DNA of 12,785 bases. Source: CAYXXZ01 sp050175615 (lineage in GTDB: Bacteria > Pseudomonadota > Gammaproteobacteria > Pseudomonadales > Porticoccaceae). Below, piece after piece: positions 1-6,841 of the stretch (position 1 is the first letter of the stretch; every line of letters begins with the position of its first letter). A program made the position numbers and the translations under genes. The notes under the pieces were generated by a model. The model was not told the origin of the DNA, did no database searches, and saw nothing but the letters and a program-made list of their open reading frames with translations. Location: contig JBFXIU010000090.1 of the NCBI GenBank assembly GCA_050175615.1, positions 1-12,785 of the forward strand. Direction: 5' to 3'.

Positions 1-220
1 TCCGAGCAGGGACGAACTGGTGGAGCGCTACGCAGGCCTGACTGGGGCAAATTTATCCCAACTATTGTGGTATGAAGTAATGGTGGACTGGAAGTTGGCG
101 GCTCTCTATGAATATTCCCGACGGCGAGGGGAAGATGCCTATTACCGCAAGGACGGTTTAGTTGCAGGTTTCCTGCAAGCGGCACGGAAAAAACTCGATA
201 GCGCAGATGCATGGAAGTAA
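1..220 (+). CDS. APH/ACAD10-type phosphotransferase, C-terminal end (5' partial)
   Basis: This is the last ~72 codons of a gene that begins upstream; the reading frame is open from base 2 and ends at TAA 218-220. The tail reads ELVERYAGLTG, then LWYEVMVDWKLAALYEY, which matches the C-terminal helices of the aminoglycoside-phosphotransferase-like kinase family (ACAD10/ACAD11 kinase domain, LvaA of Pseudomonas putida). Characterised members of this family phosphorylate the hydroxyl of 4-hydroxyacyl-CoA or 4-hydroxy acids, so that an acyl-CoA dehydrogenase-like partner can eliminate phosphate. The catalytic loop (HGD..N) and the DxD metal motif would lie upstream and cannot be checked. An SDR gene follows after 34 bp, which suggests one operon. 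Family assignment is fairly secure from the tail; the substrate is inference. A GTG at position 20 is an internal valine codon, not the start. Confidence 0.75.
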   Translation, partial: PSRDELVERYAGLTGANLSQLLWYEVMVDWKLAALYEYSRRRGEDAYYRKDGLVAGFLQAARKKLDSADAWK

Positions 221-254
221 ATACGAATTACAATTTTAAAATACAGGAAATCCA

Positions 255-1025
255 ATGAAGGCAATTGCAGGTAGTAAAGTCGTTGTACTCGGTGGAACCG
301 CAGGCGTTGGTTTAGAGATCGCTTGCCAGTTTGCCGAACAGGGGGCAAAGGTGGTTGTGCTCGGGCGCAATGAGCAACGCGGAGATACCGCCTGTGAAAC
401 GGTGCGTAAACGCATTGGAGGTGCAGAGATTGATTTTATTAAGGTCGATGCTATGAAGGCCGATGATGTGGTTAGGGCAGAAGCGCGCGCCCGTGACCTG
501 ATGGGAGGGCTGGATACATTGATATGTTCCACCGGACCCAGTCAGCCTCCGAGGTTGCTGAAAAACATATCAATCGGATCCTTACATGATCGCATCAACG
601 AAATTATTATGCCGCCGATGTTGATGGTGCACGCTGCCTTACCGGCAATGCGCGCGCAAAATCATGGGGTTATTATCAATGTGGCCTCAGATGCAGCAAA
701 GGTAGCTACCCCTGGTGAAACCCTGGTCGGTGCTGCGATGGCGGCCATCGTGATGTTTTCCCGTACAGTCGCGCTAGAAGAAAAGCGTCATAGGATTCGT
801 GTCAATTTGTTAACTCCCTCACTGGTTGCCAACACACCAGGTGCCCAGTTGATTTTTGCCGAAGAGTTCAGCGCCAAGTTGTTTGAGAAAGCCTCAAAAC
901 TTGCGCATCTGGGCATTGTAGAGCCAGAAGATCTTGCCGCTGCTGCGCTTTTCTTGGCCAGCCCCGCTGCCCGCAAAATGACGGGGCAGTCACTCAGTAT
1001 CAATGGCGGCATTTCGGTCGGCTAA
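255..1025 (+). CDS. Atypical SDR-fold protein lacking the YxxxK active site
   Basis: This 256-residue protein has the length and layout of a classical short-chain dehydrogenase. The N-terminal beta1-turn-alpha1 carries GGTAGVG (residues 13-19) in place of TGxxxGxG, and VVVLGR follows at beta2, where the Arg would favour NADP. The C-terminus ends with the usual TGQSLSINGG segment. The active site is abnormal. Ser145 (NVAS) is in the usual place, but 13 residues later, where Tyr is expected, there is Val158, and the Lys four residues on is Met162 (VGAAM instead of YxxxK). The NNAG loop is replaced by STGPSQPP (92-99). It may be a pseudoenzyme, a partner subunit of the next SDR, or an enzyme with rewired chemistry. 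A CAGGAAA Shine-Dalgarno at 244-250 sits 4 nt before the ATG. It probably shares an operon with the upstream kinase. Confidence 0.88.
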   Translation: MKAIAGSKVVVLGGTAGVGLEIACQFAEQGAKVVVLGRNEQRGDTACETVRKRIGGAEIDFIKVDAMKADDVVRAEARARDLMGGLDTLICSTGPSQPPRLLKNISIGSLHDRINEIIMPPMLMVHAALPAMRAQNHGVIINVASDAAKVATPGETLVGAAMAAIVMFSRTVALEEKRHRIRVNLLTPSLVANTPGAQLIFAEEFSAKLFEKASKLAHLGIVEPEDLAAAALFLASPAARKMTGQSLSINGGISVG

Positions 1026-1186
1026 ATTCTGGTGGTTCTTATTTTGCTAGACCAGATCTAGTGAATCGATTATAGTTAAAAAGTATTGCTTTGAAGTGCT
1101 AATGTTTACAGCCACTATTCTTGCTGGGCATCTTTCTATAGATGCAGTAAATATGTTCAACCACCAAAACGATAATGGGTTGCTAA

Positions 1187-1996
1187 ATGTCCGAACCACT
1201 TGCAGGAAAAATTGCTGTCATTACGGGTTCTGCGCGAGGCTTGGGTAGGGCTTACGCGCTGCGCTTGGCGGAGCTGGGCGCCAATATAGTGGTTGCCGAT
1301 CTGGATCTTAACGGCGCGGCGATATATGGAGAAAAGCTTGGGCAAGAGACTGTCATGGCTGAAGTGGAAGCCATGGGTAGGGAGTCTCTTGGCGTAGAGG
1401 GTGATTTGAGCCATCCCGAGATGGTGAGTCACCTTTTCAAACAGGTGCTGGAACGCTTCGGTCAGATTGATATCCTGATTAACAATGCGGGCGGAGCCAT
1501 TGCGCGCAACAGCGGCCCACTCCCGACGCAAACAACACCAGACGATTTTGAATTGCTGGTAAACGCAAATTTCCGCAGCGCTGTGCTCTGCTGTCAGGCA
1601 GTGGCAGATCCCATGCGCAAACGGCAGTCCGGCATTATTGTCAATACATCTTCACAAACAGCTATCTCAACCCTGCCCCAGGGCACACTGGCGGTTTATG
1701 GCGCCGCCAAGGCAGCCGTGACCCAGTACACGCGCGCGCTGGCGGCAGAGCTTGGCCCCCACGGCATTAGAGTAAATGCACTTTCGCCCGGCATTATGAT
1801 GACTGCCCGTGTCGCTGCCCAAGCCAAGGAGCGCGGCATAGGTACAGAGGAACAGGCGGCCAGTATTCCCCTGAGGCGTTTGGGTGTCGCTGAGGATTGT
1901 GTGGGCGTGGTCGAATTTCTGGTGACGGATTTATCCCAATACGTCACTGGTCAATGCATATCCGTTTGCGGTGGAGCTGTGTTAACGCCCTGCTGA
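1187..1996 (+). CDS. Short-chain dehydrogenase/reductase, intact classical SDR
   Basis: This 269-residue classical SDR has every expected motif: TGSARGLG (13-20) for dinucleotide binding, VVADLD with Asp38 at the end of beta2, which favours NAD over NADP, NNAG at 99-102, and the catalytic set Ser156, Tyr171, Lys175 (YGAAK). GIRVNALSPG follows in the substrate loop region. Family members oxidise a secondary alcohol or reduce a ketone, often on hydroxyacyl-CoA; 3-hydroxyacyl-CoA dehydrogenation is a reasonable guess here. It is a likely partner or successor of the atypical SDR upstream. A TAA stop directly precedes the ATG (1184-1186), so no longer N-terminus exists in this frame. Only a weak TGGGT sequence at 1176-1180 resembles a ribosome site. 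The TGA stop lies in the same frame as the next gene, 36 bp ahead. Confidence 0.93.
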   Translation: MSEPLAGKIAVITGSARGLGRAYALRLAELGANIVVADLDLNGAAIYGEKLGQETVMAEVEAMGRESLGVEGDLSHPEMVSHLFKQVLERFGQIDILINNAGGAIARNSGPLPTQTTPDDFELLVNANFRSAVLCCQAVADPMRKRQSGIIVNTSSQTAISTLPQGTLAVYGAAKAAVTQYTRALAAELGPHGIRVNALSPGIMMTARVAAQAKERGIGTEEQAASIPLRRLGVAEDCVGVVEFLVTDLSQYVTGQCISVCGGAVLTPC

Positions 1997-2032
1997 GGAT
2001 GGAGCGCAGATCTCCAGCCATGGTTTAAAGTC

Positions 2033-2722
2033 ATGGTTGTTGGCCGCACATTGGAAAAGCTTCAAACCACCGTTGATGAGATCAAAAAACAAGGTGGTAT
2101 TGCCATTGCCGAGGCGGGAGATGTGTCCTGCGAAGCCGATGTTATTGCCAGCGTTGAAAAGTGCATGTCAGAGTTTGGCGGGCTCGGTGTCTCCTTTGCC
2201 AATGCGGGCGCCTGGATCGGCGCCATTCCCGTGTTTGAGCAGAGGGTCGAGCAGTGGCAGGACATTTTCCGCATCAATGCAATCGGAAGCTTTCTCGCAT
2301 TAAAGCATGCCGGCGCTTATATGGCCAACCAAGGCAGTGGCGGATCCTTGATTTTTATGTCGTCTGTCGCCGCTCTGCGGGGTGACGGTGGCGACGCCGC
2401 CTATAGCGCGGCCAAGGCCAGTGTCAAAAGCCTCACTCAAACTGGCGCCAATGAACTTGCTGGCATCAACGTTCGCGTTAACGCCATTGCTTCAGGCTTG
2501 GTGGAAACAGAGGGAACGTCCTACTTTTTTGACGCAGCGCGGGCAAAAGGTGTCGCCGAAAAAATTGGCAAAAACAACCCCCTGCGTCGCCCCGGAAGGC
2601 CGGAGGAAATTGCCGCCGTAGCCGCGTTTTTGGCAAGTGAGGAATCCTCCTATATCGATGGCCAAATTACTGCTGTCGATGGTGGTGTTTCCAGCACACA
2701 TCCCTTTGGCAGAACGCCATAA
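2033..2722 (+). CDS. N-terminally truncated SDR lacking the glycine-rich cofactor motif
   Basis: This frame encodes 229 residues of a classical SDR starting abruptly in beta2 (MVVGR). Downstream motifs are intact: the Asp30 acidic position, NAG at 57-59, catalytic Ser111, Tyr124 and Lys128 (YSAAK), and a normal C-terminus with DGQITAVDGG. About 33 residues are missing, covering beta1, the TGxxxGxG turn and alpha1, which normally bind NAD(P). No other start (ATG/GTG/TTG) exists between the in-frame TGA at 1994-1996 and the ATG, and no Shine-Dalgarno is visible. The 12 intervening codons include FKV directly before MVVGR, resembling the normal AKVVVVGR beta2, so a deletion of ~100 bp inside the 5' end is likely. 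It is probably non-functional as an oxidoreductase, and could be scored as a pseudogene. An assembly error is the main alternative. Confidence 0.72.
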   Translation: MVVGRTLEKLQTTVDEIKKQGGIAIAEAGDVSCEADVIASVEKCMSEFGGLGVSFANAGAWIGAIPVFEQRVEQWQDIFRINAIGSFLALKHAGAYMANQGSGGSLIFMSSVAALRGDGGDAAYSAAKASVKSLTQTGANELAGINVRVNAIASGLVETEGTSYFFDAARAKGVAEKIGKNNPLRRPGRPEEIAAVAAFLASEESSYIDGQITAVDGGVSSTHPFGRTP

Positions 2723-2787
2723 GTACAGACCCTGTAAAGGGGTGCGGGAAAACTAAAAGTCATAATTAAGATTAGAGAGGAATACAA

Positions 2788-4431
2788 ATGCGCGGTTTGA
2801 TCATGGATACCCAGCTCCAATTGTCCCGTTTGCTGGATTATGCGGCCGAATATCACACCGCGACAGAAATCGTGGGTCTAAATCTCAATGGCAGTGTCGA
2901 GAGGCTTAACTATGGCATGCTGCGCAAACGCGCGGCCAGGCTCGCCAATGCCCTTGTCGACAATGGCTATGGATTTGACAGCCGTCAGGCGTCGCTGTCC
3001 TGGAATACGGTCAATCATCTGGAAGTATTTTATGGCTCTCTGGGCATTGGCGCCTCCCTGCATACGATCAACCCAAGATTGACTGATGAACATCTTATTT
3101 ACATGATCAATCAGGTTGAAGATGAATTGATTTTTGTCGATACGACCACACTGGCCATAGCAGAGAGAATCCATGCGCAGGTTCCCTGCGTTAAAACCTG
3201 GATTTACCTCGACGAAGGCGAAGCGCTCCCGAACACAGAATTAAAATCCATCCAAAGAAAAAGTGATTTTGTCGCTGGCTACTCAGAAGAAATTCAATGG
3301 CCGGTTTTCGATGAGCGCCAGGCTGCCACCATCTGCTATACCTCGGGAACCACCGGCTTGCCAAAAGGTGTGGTGCAAAGCCACAGGGGTGTTACCCTTT
3401 CGGCCATGAGTATGAGCATGGCCGATGGCTTTGGTGGGTATCGCAATGGCGCCCTGGATGTGGCGATGCCCATTGCCCCGCTTTTTCACACTAACGGCTG
3501 GCAAATGCCGTTTACCAGCCCCATGAATGGCTACAAACTGGTTTTGCCGGGTCGCGATTTTTCTCCTGGCAACTTGCTGAAGTTAATCGATACAGAGAAA
3601 GTCACTATTGCCGGTGCTGTGCCAACTGTGTGGATGGACATATTAAGTCATTCAGAAAAAACCGGCTTGTCTCTGAAATCGCTCCGTGTCGCACTGGTGG
3701 CGGGTTCTCGCCCTCCAGAAAGCCTGTTAAACAGTTTCGAAGAGCGGGGCATTGAGGCTCTCCAGATGTGGGGAATGACCGAAGCCATCGCCAGCACCAA
3801 AGCCACCCTGGCGCCGGGTTCAGAAAACCTGTCCGCCGATCAAATACGCAAAAAACGCCTCCGCTCACAGGGTCGCACCACATTCCTCGCCGAATTTCAG
3901 CTGCGCGACGAACATGGCAATATCGTGGCAAAAGACGGCAAGGCACAGGGGCAAATGTATGTGCGCGGTGATTTTGTCTGCTCCAGATACCTTGGTCAGG
4001 ATGAATCACAAGAAGTTGCATGGCTGGATACGGGGGATATTGCCCGTATTGACGCTGATGGCACCATTGAAATTGTCGACAGAATCAAGGATGCCATTAA
4101 ATCCGGTGGTGAGTGGATTAGTACGCCAATCCTGGAAGGAGCGGCAATGACCCACCCGGCGATTAGTCAGGCTGCGGCCATACCTATGCCCCATCCAAAA
4201 TGGCAAGAGAGACCCATGCTGATATGTACCCTGAAAGAAGGTGAATCTTGCTCCAAGCAGGAGTTGCTGAAACATATGGGCACCCAGGTTGCCAAATGGT
4301 GGCTTCCCGACGAGATAATTTTTGCCGATGAAATCCCCCTAACAGGTGTTGGCAAAATCAATAAAAATGCCCTGCGAGAGCACTATCTGGGCAAGGATAG
4401 TCATGTTATACCGAAATCAGGAGACCACTAA
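2788..4431 (+). CDS. AMP-forming acyl-CoA synthetase, AlkK-like (long/medium-chain fatty acid type)
   Basis: This 547-residue adenylate-forming ligase activates a carboxylic acid to acyl-AMP and then acyl-CoA in the cytosol. The motifs are complete and in order: the phosphate loop YTSGTTGLPKG (184-194), MWGMTEA around 327-333, WLDTGD (412-417) for ribose binding, DRIKD with Arg432, the hinge followed by KSGGEWIS, and the C-terminal catalytic Lys523 in TGVGKINK. GGEWIS rather than GGENIS is typical of the AlkK-like branch, which favours medium-chain acids, though the substrate cannot be fixed. GAGAGGAA at 2775-2782 lies 5 nt before the ATG and supports this start; a second Met at residue 6 is possible. 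It sits 65 bp after the truncated SDR, and the TetR regulator follows at 51 bp, so co-transcription is likely. Together with the kinase homologue it recalls LvaE of the levulinate operon. Confidence 0.94.
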   Translation: MRGLIMDTQLQLSRLLDYAAEYHTATEIVGLNLNGSVERLNYGMLRKRAARLANALVDNGYGFDSRQASLSWNTVNHLEVFYGSLGIGASLHTINPRLTDEHLIYMINQVEDELIFVDTTTLAIAERIHAQVPCVKTWIYLDEGEALPNTELKSIQRKSDFVAGYSEEIQWPVFDERQAATICYTSGTTGLPKGVVQSHRGVTLSAMSMSMADGFGGYRNGALDVAMPIAPLFHTNGWQMPFTSPMNGYKLVLPGRDFSPGNLLKLIDTEKVTIAGAVPTVWMDILSHSEKTGLSLKSLRVALVAGSRPPESLLNSFEERGIEALQMWGMTEAIASTKATLAPGSENLSADQIRKKRLRSQGRTTFLAEFQLRDEHGNIVAKDGKAQGQMYVRGDFVCSRYLGQDESQEVAWLDTGDIARIDADGTIEIVDRIKDAIKSGGEWISTPILEGAAMTHPAISQAAAIPMPHPKWQERPMLICTLKEGESCSKQELLKHMGTQVAKWWLPDEIIFADEIPLTGVGKINKNALREHYLGKDSHVIPKSGDH

Positions 4432-4482
4432 GTCCGTGCAGAAATCACAAACAGAGCTAAGGGTAAAAGGGATTAAATCTGT

Positions 4483-5091
4483 ATGAAACCGTTGAGCCAC
4501 GCAGAAAGAACAGAAATCTCAGAATTAAGAATGCTGAGAGAAGCGACAAAACTGATCCTTGACGTAGGCACATCCAAGACAACGCTCAAGGACGTCAGCA
4601 TTGGTGCAGGCTACAGTCATGGCTTGGCCAGCCAGCGCTATGGTTCCAAGGAAGGTTTATTTCTCGCCCTTGAAGAGTTTCATCGCAAATTATGGAAAGA
4701 GGAGCTTGATAAATATGCGGCTGGCCAAACGGGGTTGCAAGGGCTGTTGGCGCGTATTCACGCCATGGAAAAAACCCTTGAGAAAGAGCCCGACAACGTC
4801 AGAGCCATGTATTTATTGTGGTTTGATTCTATAGGCGAGTATTCGGAGCTAAATAAGAAATTAAAGAGATTCAATGCCGGAGCCAAAGCCGCTGTCGCTC
4901 TTTATGTAAAAGAAGGGAAAAAAAAGGGAGAAATTGCCAGCAGTATCAAGGAAAGGGATTACGCCTTTAAGCATGTGTCGGAAATGTTTGGCATGCTTTA
5001 TTTGTGGGCTGCATCGCCCGATAGTGTTGATATTTGCAATGCATTTAAAAAGTTCAGGCAACGCACAGAATCAGAGTTGAGGATAAAGTGA
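4483..5091 (+). CDS. TetR/AcrR-family transcriptional regulator
   Basis: This 202-residue regulator has an N-terminal TetR DNA-binding domain: helix 1 around residues 14-28, then a helix-turn-helix at about 33-54 with TTLKDVSIGAGYSHG and the closing YGSKEGLF typical of the family. The remaining all-helical region (about 60-202) is the ligand-binding and dimerisation domain and is not conserved enough to name the ligand. Being surrounded by acyl-CoA genes, it may respond to an acyl-CoA or a pathway acid; this is inference. AAAAGGGA at 4465-4472 precedes the ATG by 10 nt. It lies on the same strand as its neighbours, 51 bp after the acyl-CoA synthetase and 185 bp before the dehydrogenase remnant. 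The latter gap holds inverted repeats that could include an operator. Confidence 0.9.
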   Translation: MKPLSHAERTEISELRMLREATKLILDVGTSKTTLKDVSIGAGYSHGLASQRYGSKEGLFLALEEFHRKLWKEELDKYAAGQTGLQGLLARIHAMEKTLEKEPDNVRAMYLLWFDSIGEYSELNKKLKRFNAGAKAAVALYVKEGKKKGEIASSIKERDYAFKHVSEMFGMLYLWAASPDSVDICNAFKKFRQRTESELRIK

Positions 5092-5098
5092 AAATTCT

Positions 5099-5130
5099 GA
5101 CCCCATCGATTTTAATATAACGTAGGGGTC
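5099..5130. repeat. Inverted repeat GACCCC...GGGGTC downstream of the TetR gene
   Basis: GACCCC (5099-5104) and GGGGTC (5125-5130) are perfect 6-bp arms separated by 20 AT-rich bases. The arms are short and the spacing is loose, so this may be chance, a weak transcript hairpin or spaced half-sites for a regulator. It begins 8 bp after the regulator's stop codon. Confidence 0.3.
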
Positions 5131-5145
5131 GTTCGTCTCTACAAT

Positions 5146-5173
5146 GCACCTCTAAAAATAGTGATTTTTGTGC
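5146..5173. repeat. AT-rich hairpin between the regulator and the dehydrogenase remnant
   Basis: AAAAAT (5154-5159) and ATTTTT (5164-5169) form a perfect 6-bp stem around AGTG. Flanking GCAC (5146-5149) and GTGC (5170-5173) extend it across a 4-nt CTCT bulge on the left arm. It has an A-tract and a T-tract like a bidirectional terminator but lacks a GC-rich stem, so terminator function is doubtful. Confidence 0.3.
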
Positions 5174-5211
5174 TCTGTCAAGGGCAAACAACTGCTGCAT
5201 TGCTTGCATAC

Positions 5212-5226
5212 CTGCCATCCTGGCAG
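5212..5226. repeat. Short hairpin CTGCCA-TCC-TGGCAG
   Basis: Perfect 6-bp arms around a 3-nt loop, about 50 bp before the start of the dehydrogenase remnant. This compact palindrome is the most operator-like of the three in this gap. No convincing promoter hexamers accompany it. Confidence 0.35.
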
Positions 5227-5276
5227 TAAATGACTACGCGCAGTGAGTGGAGCATATCTGAAAAAGCGAGTGAATA

Positions 5277-5504
5277 ATGAAAGCGTTGATGTGTCGAGGT
5301 AAGGGTAGTATTCATTTTGAAAATATACCGGATGTAAAACTGACGGATAAGCGGTCGGTGATTGTGAAGACCTCCATGTGCAGTATCTGCGGCTCGGATT
5401 TACACCCCTATCATCATGACGCTCCGGTAAAGAATTGCTGTATAGGCCATGAAGCTGTGGGTGAGGTCATCGAAATTGGCGTCGGATATAGTAAACGCTT
5501 ATGA
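5277..5504 (+). pseudogene. Zinc-dependent alcohol dehydrogenase, N-terminal remnant
   Basis: These 75 codons match the start of the medium-chain zinc alcohol dehydrogenase family (the branch that includes glutathione-independent formaldehyde dehydrogenase): MKALMCRGKG, then CSICGSDLHPY with Cys38 as catalytic zinc ligand, and GHEAVGEV with His58 and Glu59. Full-length members have about 340-400 residues. Here the frame stops at residue 75, just after the GHE strand, so the structural zinc cluster, the rest of the catalytic domain and the whole NAD-binding Rossmann domain are missing. I see no continuation in another frame, because the next gene starts at once: the TGA (5502-5504) overlaps the transporter's ATG (5501-5503) as ATGA. 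A large internal deletion is the simplest reading. It may now act as a leader peptide that couples translation to the transporter, but that is speculation. Confidence 0.75.
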
Positions 5505-6757
5505 CAAACTCTAAAGTTTCTTCCAACCATTATCTGATTGTGGCCACAGGTATTGCCTTATGTGTTGGACCGTCAGCGTTGACAATGAATTGTGCCGGTA
5601 TTTTTTTTACACCTGTCAGTGAAGCCTTGGGCGTAGGCAAGGGAGTCTTCGCCTTCTACATGACCGTTCTTTGTCTTGCAATGTTTTTTACACTGCCGGT
5701 GGCTGGCAAACTGATGGCGACACAGGATGTTAGAGTGGTCTTGTCTGCCGCAGTAATTACCGTGGGCGCGAGCCTGTTTGCGATGGGTTTTTTTGATGCT
5801 GTCTGGCAGTTTTATATAGCCGGTGCTTTTATTGGTATCGGGCAATCGTTCCTGCTCTATTTGGCGGTGCCGACATTGATTAATCGTTGGTTCAGGCAAA
5901 AAGCCGGCTTTTTTCTCGGTCTTTGCATGGCCTTTACCGGCGTTGGCGGTGTTCTCTTTAACCCTCTGGGGGATTATCTGATTCAACATCATGGCTGGCA
6001 GACGGGCTACCGGGTTTTTGGTGGTCTGGCGCTCCTGATAGCCCTGCCGTTTACTCTGCTGGCCATAAGAAGCTATCCCGCAGACAAAAATTTGCGCCCC
6101 TATGGTGATATTGATCAGGGCGATGGCGCGCCAACAATGTTATCCGGTGTGTTGGCGACTGATGCGCTCAAGTCCCGCGCCTTTTATGCCCTGGTTATTT
6201 TTGCCGGGTTGACGGGTTTTGTCTCTGTTGTCTATCAGTTTTTACCCTCCTATGCCTCATCTCTGCCACTCAATAATACGATTCCTGCTTTGGCAGGCAC
6301 ATTGGCCGCTGCGGCAATGGCGGGACAGGCTGTAGGCAAGCTGGGGCTGGGTGTAATCTCGGATAAAAGTATTTCGGCGGGAATGTGGACGGCGATCCTG
6401 TGCGGCATCATGGGCTTGCTCGTGCTTTGGTTATTGCCAAGCTTCCTGTCGGCGCTATTAATTGCCGGTTTCCTCTTTGGGCCTTTTTACGCCTGTGCCC
6501 TGGTTCAGGTTCCGCTGATGACAAAAGCTGTTTTCGGCATACGTGACTACAGTCAAATTTACTCACGCATCTCCATGTTCTCAGCGATCATGGCGGCTCT
6601 GGGCGCAACTGCCTGGGGTTATCTGATAGACTGGTTTGGTTTCGCCATTCTGTTTATTGCTAGCTTGGCAATTCTCGTGATTATTGCACTGTTTGGTAAT
6701 TATGCGCTTAAATCCCGGACTAAACTCAAGTGGAATACGATAAAGCTGCCTGAGTAA
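5501..6757 (+). CDS. MFS transporter, monocarboxylate/oxalate-formate-antiporter-like
   Basis: This 418-residue inner-membrane protein has about 12 hydrophobic segments split by a polar central loop near residues 190-215, as in the major facilitator superfamily. The stretch NRWFRQKAGFFLGL (128-141) followed by a glycine-rich helix is the loop 4/helix 5 signature seen in the monocarboxylate and oxalate/formate antiporter branches (RWF.x.RG.A.G). Its likely role is uptake of an organic acid for the neighbouring acyl-CoA ligases, although export cannot be excluded. The start overlaps the dehydrogenase remnant by 4 bp (ATGA) and has no strong Shine-Dalgarno, so translation may be coupled to the remnant. 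The N-terminus is hydrophilic for about 9 residues before helix 1, which fits this start. Confidence 0.88.
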   Translation: MTNSKVSSNHYLIVATGIALCVGPSALTMNCAGIFFTPVSEALGVGKGVFAFYMTVLCLAMFFTLPVAGKLMATQDVRVVLSAAVITVGASLFAMGFFDAVWQFYIAGAFIGIGQSFLLYLAVPTLINRWFRQKAGFFLGLCMAFTGVGGVLFNPLGDYLIQHHGWQTGYRVFGGLALLIALPFTLLAIRSYPADKNLRPYGDIDQGDGAPTMLSGVLATDALKSRAFYALVIFAGLTGFVSVVYQFLPSYASSLPLNNTIPALAGTLAAAAMAGQAVGKLGLGVISDKSISAGMWTAILCGIMGLLVLWLLPSFLSALLIAGFLFGPFYACALVQVPLMTKAVFGIRDYSQIYSRISMFSAIMAALGATAWGYLIDWFGFAILFIASLAILVIIALFGNYALKSRTKLKWNTIKLPE

Positions 6758-6841
6758 CTGATGGTTAATTTTTATTGTAAACAGATTATTGTCTACAGTG
6801 TTCTAGTGCGGCTCCGTTTTTTTGGTTAATAGGTTGTTAAT

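Noticed and set aside
5204..5232. Promoter TTGCAT-17-TAAATG before the dehydrogenase remnant
   Set aside because: Only about three of six matches in each box; not distinguishable from chance.
6809..6823. CGG-CT-CCG plus seven T as a rho-independent terminator
   Set aside because: The stem is only 3 bp with a 2-nt loop, too weak to terminate.
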